Shown: one piece after another, positions 6,688 through 9,723 of the stretch
Numbering within the stretch: position 1 is the first letter of the stretch
Layout: each line of letters opens with the position of its first letter
Assembly: GCA_038231495.1 (NCBI GenBank)
Contig: JBBRLG010000270.1
Coordinates: forward strand, 1-9,723
Length of the DNA stretch: 9,723 bases
Reading direction: 5' to 3'
Source of the DNA: JBBRLG01 sp038231495
GTDB taxonomy: Bacteria > Planctomycetota > Planctomycetia > Gemmatales > Gemmataceae
Notes under the pieces: model-generated
What the model saw: only the letters and a program-made list of their open reading frames with translations
The model's database searches: none
Told to the model about the DNA's origin: nothing
Made by a program: the position numbers and the translations under genes

Positions 6688-7074
6688 TCATGCGGCCGAA
6701 TCATCCTCCGGCGTGGCGCGCTCGGCCCAGCGGTCGAGAACGTATAGCGTCGTTCGTAGCCGCAGCGTGCGGGGCAGCGCGTCGAGGACGCGCCCCACCT
6801 CTTCCAGATCGGGCGGCCCCGACGCGATGATGGCTCGGCCGCGCGTGGTCTGGATGTACAGGACGGCTCGGTCGCTGAAGTGATACTGCATCTTCAGTTC
6901 TTCTTCGTGGAAGGTCCGTTCCAGCGAACTCATCGGCCCGCAACGCTTCCAACAGTCGTGCAGGGCGCGTTCAAGTTCCGGAGGAACGGGCAAATCGACC
7001 AGATACCGCCCAACCGCCGAATGGACGGTCGGGTCGAGTTGTGGATCCCACAAGATAGAATACGGCCGACTCAT
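6688..7074 (-). CDS. hypothetical protein, unrecognised
   Basis: A 128-residue protein that I do not recognise. It is soluble, with no signal peptide or membrane segment. The middle (VLYIQTTRGRAIIASGPPDLEEVGRVLDALPR) looks like beta strands followed by a helix. The N-terminal third, with repeated prolines and CWKRCG at 41-46, may be a separate helical part. I chose the ATG at 7074 because AGGAGAAGG lies just upstream (about 7081-7089). The frame stays open to 7269 but has no better start. It is transcribed divergently from the gene at 7312 across a 237-base gap and stands alone, so its context gives no function. Confidence 0.7.
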   Translation of the reverse strand: MSRPYSILWDPQLDPTVHSAVGRYLVDLPVPPELERALHDCWKRCGPMSSLERTFHEEELKMQYHFSDRAVLYIQTTRGRAIIASGPPDLEEVGRVLDALPRTLRLRTTLYVLDRWAERATPEDDSAA

Positions 7075-7110
7075 TGCGACCTTCTCCTCTCCAAACCGCT
7101 GTGTATGTTG

Positions 7111-7139
7111 ATGATACTCTCCCCATTCGCCTCGAACAA
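7111..7139 (-). promoter_or_regulatory. candidate promoter of the hypothetical gene at 7074
   Basis: On the minus strand TTGTTC (7139-7134, 3 of 6) is followed after 17 bases by TATCAT (7116-7111, 5 of 6), leaving a leader of about 30 bases before the ATG. The remainder of the 7075-7311 gap shows no convincing plus-strand promoter. Confidence 0.35.
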
Positions 7140-7311
7140 GGATTTTCGCTCCGCATTGGCAGTCTTTTCCGCATTCTTGTCCGATTGGCCTCCACCCGCC
7201 AGCCATTCTTTCGATTATTTGGGCCAAAAAGTGGTGAGTCCTGGCCGGAAACCGCCCTCCGGTTGCCACGCTTTTGATTTTCCCTTTCTGCCAATTCGAG
7301 CGGGGAGTACA

Positions 7312-7731
7312 ATGCTATGTATGAAAAGGGACGATTCCGACAACAATTCGGTCGCGGCTTGCCAGCACGTCGTGCAATTCGACGGAGAGCTGTCTCCCGA
7401 CGAAGCACGAGCGCTACTCCGGGTTCGATTCTCGCAGCACGCCGTCGATGCCATGAATGCGTTGGCCCAGAAAGCGCGGGCCGGCAGCCTAACACCTCAA
7501 GAGTTGGAAGACCTCGACAATTACGAGCGCTTCGGTTGTCTCCTGGAAATTTTGCACTCGAAGGCTCGTAGCGCCTTAACCGACCTGGAACTGTTTTACG
7601 AGGACTTGCGCCGGTCGGGGCTGCTCGTTTCGGAACCGGAACCGCCAGCTCAGCCACCGACTGAGCCGTTTGAGCCAGTCCCAATCGTCGGCGAACCCCT
7701 TTCCACAACCGTCATCTCGGAGCGCAGGTAG
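7312..7731 (+). CDS. small helical hypothetical protein, probable partner-type protein
   Basis: A 139-residue protein. Residues 27-87 carry a helical pattern (SPDEARALLRVRF, then LTPQELEDLDNYERFGCLLEILHSKARSAL). I recall this pattern from many small planctomycete and cyanobacterial proteins encoded just before HNH or PIN-type nuclease genes. Residues 108-139 are a proline-rich tail. The start is ambiguous: ATG at 7312 has GGGGAG (7302-7307) only four bases away, while ATG at 7321 has it thirteen bases away. No intact partner follows. Instead a 15-codon frame overlaps the stop by one base. No function can be assigned. Confidence 0.7.
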   Translation: MLCMKRDDSDNNSVAACQHVVQFDGELSPDEARALLRVRFSQHAVDAMNALAQKARAGSLTPQELEDLDNYERFGCLLEILHSKARSALTDLELFYEDLRRSGLLVSEPEPPAQPPTEPFEPVPIVGEPLSTTVISERR

Positions 7732-7778
7732 TGAACCTGTACTTCTTTGATACGGATGACCCCAACTTGCATCCGTAA
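7731..7778 (+). pseudogene. possible stump of a PIN-domain (VapC-like) gene
   Basis: A GTG at 7731 overlaps the preceding TAG by one base and has GGAG (7719-7722) eight bases upstream, the layout of a coupled second gene. It encodes only MNLYFFDTDDPNLHP before TAA. The start resembles the first strand of PIN-domain toxins, which typically read like xYLLDTDxL with the first catalytic Asp. The final residues come from a hairpin sequence, so the gene would have been cut after about nine codons. This rests on a very short match and may be chance. Confidence 0.28.
7751..7777. terminator. hairpin between the convergent 7312 gene and leuA
   Basis: TACGGATG (7751-7758) and CATCCGTA (7770-7777) form a perfect 8-bp stem with an 11-base loop. 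It lies between convergent genes, 46 bases beyond the 3' end of leuA, and could end transcription from either side. Neither strand has a full T-tract after it. Confidence 0.45.
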
Positions 7779-7793
7779 AATCTCACGTTACAT

Positions 7794-7814
7794 ACCGCAA
7801 AGCAGCAAGCGGCG
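7794..7814. repeat. short copy C of the interspersed motif
   Basis: These 21 bases match 4176-4196 of copy A at 20 positions. The similarity does not continue into the rest of the longer repeat. The copy lies eight bases beyond the leuA stop codon and may form part of the leuA 3' end. Confidence 0.65.
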
Positions 7815-7822
7815 ATTACGGG

Positions 7823-9400
7823 TCAGCCCACCGGCACGGCGATCTCCACCGGCGGGTTCTGCGTCGGCAGGATACGCTGGTTCGCAGCCAGGCGCGAGAC
7901 GATGCGGTTGATCACTTGCAAGAACGCCAGCGCACTGGCCTCCATGATGTCGGTGCTGACCGCCCGCGCCGTGATGATCTTGCCGTTGTACTCCGCCTCG
8001 ACGTGCGCCTCGCCCTGGGCGTCTTCGCCGACCGAGACGCTGCGCACCCGGTAGTCGCGCAACTCCACCGTGATGCCGGTGATGTGTTCGATGCACTTGA
8101 ACACCGCGTCCACCGGCCCGTCGCCCAGGCTCGCTTCGCGGAAGATTTTGCCCGAGTGGTGCCACAAGCACACCGCCGCCGACGGGATCGTCGCCGAGCC
8201 GGCGTTGCACGTTACCGCCTCCAACACCCACACCGTCGGCCCGCTATGAATCTGCGACTCCGCCAGCGCCTCAATGTCGGCGTCGTAAATGGTCTTTTTG
8301 CGATCCGCCAAGGTCTTGAAGCCGTCGAAGACGCGCTGCAATTGCGCCTCGTCGAGGTGGTAGCCCAGTTCCAGGACGCGCTGCTTGAGCGCGTGCCGGC
8401 CGCTGTGCTTGCCCAGCACCAGTACCGTCTGCGGCAGGCCCACGTCTTGCGGGTTCATGATCTCGTACGTCGAGCGGTCCTTGAGCATGCCGTCCTGGTG
8501 GATGCCGGCTTCGTGGGCAAAGGCGTTTTGGCCGACGACCGCCTTGTTGCGCTGCACCTGGATGCCGGTGACGTGCGACACCAGCCGGCTCGTCGGGTAC
8601 AGCCGCCGGGAGTTGATGCCGGTCTGGAGCTTGAAGAAGTCGCTGCGCGTCCGCAGCGCCATGACCACTTCCTCCAGGGCGCAGTTGCCGGCCCGTTCGC
8701 CGATGCCGTTGATCGTGCATTCGATTTGGCGCGCGCCCTCCTGCACGGCGGCCAGGCTATTGGCGACGGCCATGCCCAGGTCGTTGTGACAGTGGACGCT
8801 CAGCACCACCTTCTCGACGCCGCGCACGTGCTTTTTCAAATGCGCGATCGCCGCGGCGTACTGGCTGGGCACCGCGTAGCCGACCGTGTCCGGAATGTTG
8901 AGCGTGGTGGCGCCGGCCGCGATGACCTTCTCGACGACCTCGGCGAGGAAGTCCAGTTCGGTGCGGGCGGCGTCCTCCGGCGAGAACTCCACGTCGTCGC
9001 AGTAGCTCTTGGCGCGCGTGACCGACTCGACGGCGCGGGCCAGGATTTCGTCCTTGGCCATCTTGAGCTTGAACTCGCGGTGGATGGCGCTGGTGGCCAG
9101 GAAGACGTGGATGCGCGGCCGCGGCGCGTCTTGCAACGCCTCCCAGGCGCGGTCGATGTCGGCCGGGCTGCAGCGCGCGAGGCCGCAGATCACGGGGCCT
9201 TCGACCTGGCGCGCGATGGCCTGCACGGCCTCGAAATCGCCCGGCGACGCGATGGGGAAGCCGGCCTCGATGATGTCCACGCCGAGTTCTTTAAGGGCGT
9301 GGGCGACCTCAAGCTTTTCGGCCAAGTTCATGCTGGCGCCGGGGGACTGTTCGCCGTCGCGCAGGGTGGTGTCGAAGATCAGCACGCGGTCGTCGGACAT
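7823..9400 (-). CDS. leuA: 2-isopropylmalate synthase
   Basis: This 525-residue enzyme condenses acetyl-CoA with 2-oxoisovalerate to give 2-isopropylmalate, the first committed step of leucine synthesis, in the cytosol. The TIM-barrel catalytic domain (about 5-270) shows DTTLRDGEQSPGASM (10-24) with metal and substrate residues R14, D15 and E17, HCHNDLG (203-209) with metal ligands H203 and H205, and NGIGERAGNC (231-240) with ligand N239. The linker region carries HEAGIHQDG (296-304) and GKHSGRHAL (330-338). The C-terminal LeuA regulatory domain (about 390-520) is complete, so leucine feedback inhibition is expected. Length is typical of the standard bacterial enzyme. The ATG at 9400 has GGAG (9410-9413) nine bases upstream. 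No other leu genes are adjacent. Expression is predicted to be controlled by the attenuator upstream. Confidence 0.97.
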   Translation of the reverse strand: MSDDRVLIFDTTLRDGEQSPGASMNLAEKLEVAHALKELGVDIIEAGFPIASPGDFEAVQAIARQVEGPVICGLARCSPADIDRAWEALQDAPRPRIHVFLATSAIHREFKLKMAKDEILARAVESVTRAKSYCDDVEFSPEDAARTELDFLAEVVEKVIAAGATTLNIPDTVGYAVPSQYAAAIAHLKKHVRGVEKVVLSVHCHNDLGMAVANSLAAVQEGARQIECTINGIGERAGNCALEEVVMALRTRSDFFKLQTGINSRRLYPTSRLVSHVTGIQVQRNKAVVGQNAFAHEAGIHQDGMLKDRSTYEIMNPQDVGLPQTVLVLGKHSGRHALKQRVLELGYHLDEAQLQRVFDGFKTLADRKKTIYDADIEALAESQIHSGPTVWVLEAVTCNAGSATIPSAAVCLWHHSGKIFREASLGDGPVDAVFKCIEHITGITVELRDYRVRSVSVGEDAQGEAHVEAEYNGKIITARAVSTDIMEASALAFLQVINRIVSRLAANQRILPTQNPPVEIAVPVG

Positions 9401-9414
9401 GGTAGAAGACTCCG

Positions 9415-9450
9415 AAAAACGCAAAAACCCTGGAACCACACGTCCCAGGG
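9415..9450 (-). terminator. intrinsic terminator of the leuA attenuator (segments 3:4)
   Basis: On the leuA strand CCCTGGGA (9450-9443) pairs with TTCCAGGG (9435-9428), an 8-bp stem with one G-U pair and a seven-base loop. It is followed at once by TTTTT, GCG and TTTTT (9427-9415). The last T lies only 14 bases before the leuA start, in front of its ribosome-binding site. With no gene visible upstream other than the leader peptide, it can only act as a leader terminator within this window. Confidence 0.88.
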
Positions 9451-9503
9451 CCGTTGTCAGCGAGCAGGTTTGAGGAGCAGCTGATGACGAACCTAGGACG
9501 CAT
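9438..9503 (-). promoter_or_regulatory. antiterminator pairing of the leuA leader (segments 2:3)
   Basis: Segment 2 (9503-9492, covering the last leader codons and the stop) can pair without interruption with segment 3 (9449-9438) over 12 pairs, nine Watson-Crick and three G-U. Segment 3 contains seven of the eight bases of the 5' arm of the terminator, so this pairing and the terminator exclude each other. It would form when the ribosome stalls upstream on the leucine codons. Confidence 0.75.
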
Positions 9504-9549
9504 CCTCTTCGAGGAGGAGCAACAAGCCAAGCAACAAGTCCCGGTTCGC
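9487..9549 (-). promoter_or_regulatory. protector hairpin of the leuA leader (segments 1:2)
   Basis: GCGAACCGGGAC (9549-9538, leader codons 3-6) pairs with GTCCTAGGTTCGT (9499-9487) over 12 pairs with a single bulged A at 9494. All eight leucine codons lie in the loop. Because segment 2 is shared with the antiterminator, formation of 1:2 leaves the terminator free to form. A ribosome held on the leucine codons would cover segment 1 and release segment 2. Confidence 0.75.
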
Positions 9550-9555
9550 GTTCAT
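9493..9555 (-). CDS. leuL: leucine-rich leader peptide of the leuA attenuator
   Basis: A 20-residue peptide reading MNANRD, then LLLGLLLLL, then EEDAS. Eight of nine consecutive codons (7-15) are leucine, using TTG four times, CTT once and CTC three times. Its translation would sense charged leucyl-tRNA; the peptide itself is probably without function. The stop at 9495-9493 lies inside segment 2, so a ribosome that finishes the peptide blocks the antiterminator. There is no Shine-Dalgarno sequence upstream. The predicted transcription start lies about three bases before the ATG, which implies leaderless or nearly leaderless translation. The symbol follows the use of leuL for leucine leader peptides elsewhere; it is not based on homology. 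Confidence 0.88.
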   Translation of the reverse strand: MNANRDLLLGLLLLLEEDAS

Positions 9556-9565
9556 AATACAGGTT

Positions 9566-9594
9566 AGTGTAAAGGTTTGACCCTTTGACCGCAA
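9566..9594 (-). promoter_or_regulatory. promoter of the leuA leader
   Basis: On the minus strand TTGCGG (9594-9589, 3 of 6) and TACACT (9571-9566, 4 of 6) are spaced by 17 bases. The predicted start of transcription is near 9558, just before the leader peptide ATG at 9555. The spacer holds two direct copies of TTTGACC (plus strand 9576-9582 and 9584-9590) at an 8-base period, which could bind a regulator. The promoter is by-eye evidence, strengthened by its fit with the leader. Confidence 0.5.
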
Positions 9595-9723
9595 CCCGGA
9601 TTCGGGCGCTTTTGCTGTGCTATTGGGTATCGGGCCGGGCGGGGTAGGGGTTGTCGAAGACCCCCACCGCGGCACACCCCCCGGGCCGGACCGGTGTTTT
9701 TTAAAAAAAAAAAAGTTAAAATA
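9595..9723. other. non-coding right end of the window with AT homopolymers
   Basis: Upstream of the leuA leader promoter there is one hairpin, GGTAGGGGT (9643-9651) with ACCCCCACC (9660-9668), nine pairs with one mismatch. It is followed by very GC-rich sequence and then six T and twelve A near 9700-9714. I see no gene. The abrupt change to homopolymer suggests a contig edge. Confidence 0.5.

Noticed and set aside
6880..7311. 144-residue N-terminal extension of the 7312 gene
   Set aside because: It overlaps the divergent gene at 6688-7074 and its promoter region, has no ribosome-binding site, and the recognisable helical domain starts after 7312.
7916..9484. 522-residue open frame on the plus strand opposite leuA
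   Set aside because: It is antisense to leuA, which has all catalytic motifs. The frame stays open because of high GC at third positions, and its translation is an Arg/Val/Asp-rich composition without domains.
9556..9675. 40-residue N-terminal extension of the leader peptide (start at 9675)
   Set aside because: It would run through the promoter and GC-rich non-coding sequence. The short form fits the attenuator geometry exactly.
1..9723. CRISPR array, tRNA or rRNA genes, insertion sequence with transposase
   Set aside because: No regularly spaced direct repeats, no cloverleaf or rRNA sequence recognised, and no transposase-like protein on either strand. The REP-like copies are irregularly spaced.

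Overview
The window looks like a chromosomal segment of a GC-rich planctomycete, most likely from the Gemmatales/Gemmataceae side of the phylum. I infer this from a Tat-exported DUF1501 protein, a DUF4272 protein, an orphan FHA-GAF histidine kinase, several small two-gene modules and very GC-rich core genes. No rRNA or tRNA is present to confirm it, and base composition was judged by eye.

Layout. Positions 125-1504 (+) encode a DUF1501 protein. A 32-bp perfect palindrome begins on its stop codon, and a DUF4272 protein follows (1556-2320, +). A soluble FHA-GAF-histidine kinase (2357-4132, -) converges on it. Next comes an accessory stretch with two neighbouring nucleotidyltransferase-fold modules. 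Module 1 (4365-5124, +) is a 68-residue helical protein overlapping a DUF6036/AbiEii-like nucleotidyltransferase. It lies between two direct copies of an interspersed repeat (A, 4152-4254; B, 5222-5325). Module 2 (5499-6478, +) is a DUF6932-like nucleotidyltransferase joined by an ATGA overlap to a helical/beta partner. Both modules have a toxin-antitoxin-like architecture, which is inference. Two small unrecognised genes follow (6688-7074, - and 7312-7731, +). The second is trailed by what may be a 15-codon stump of a PIN-domain gene. Its family is often a partner in such pairs.

The last third holds leuA, 2-isopropylmalate synthase (7823-9400, -), and its upstream control region. Reading on the minus strand from 9594 there is a sigma70-like promoter, a 20-codon leader peptide with eight leucines (9555-9493), and an intrinsic terminator (9450-9415) just before the leuA ribosome-binding site. 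The leader RNA can form the three alternative pairings of a classical attenuator. Segment 1:2 is 12 pairs with the leucine codons in its loop. Segment 2:3 is a 12-bp antiterminator. Segment 3:4 is the terminator. The leader peptide appears to be translated from an almost leaderless transcript. This is the best-supported and most interesting system in the window: leucine starvation would stall the ribosome on the leucine run, free segment 2 and switch leuA on.

A roughly 19-bp motif close to GCCGCTTGCGGCTTTGCGG recurs at four intergenic sites (near 1504, 4177, 5248 and 7795) and behaves like a REP-type element. In copies A and B it forms part of a longer unit that also carries a conserved TTGACA. 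The window ends in an AT homopolymer that may be a contig edge.
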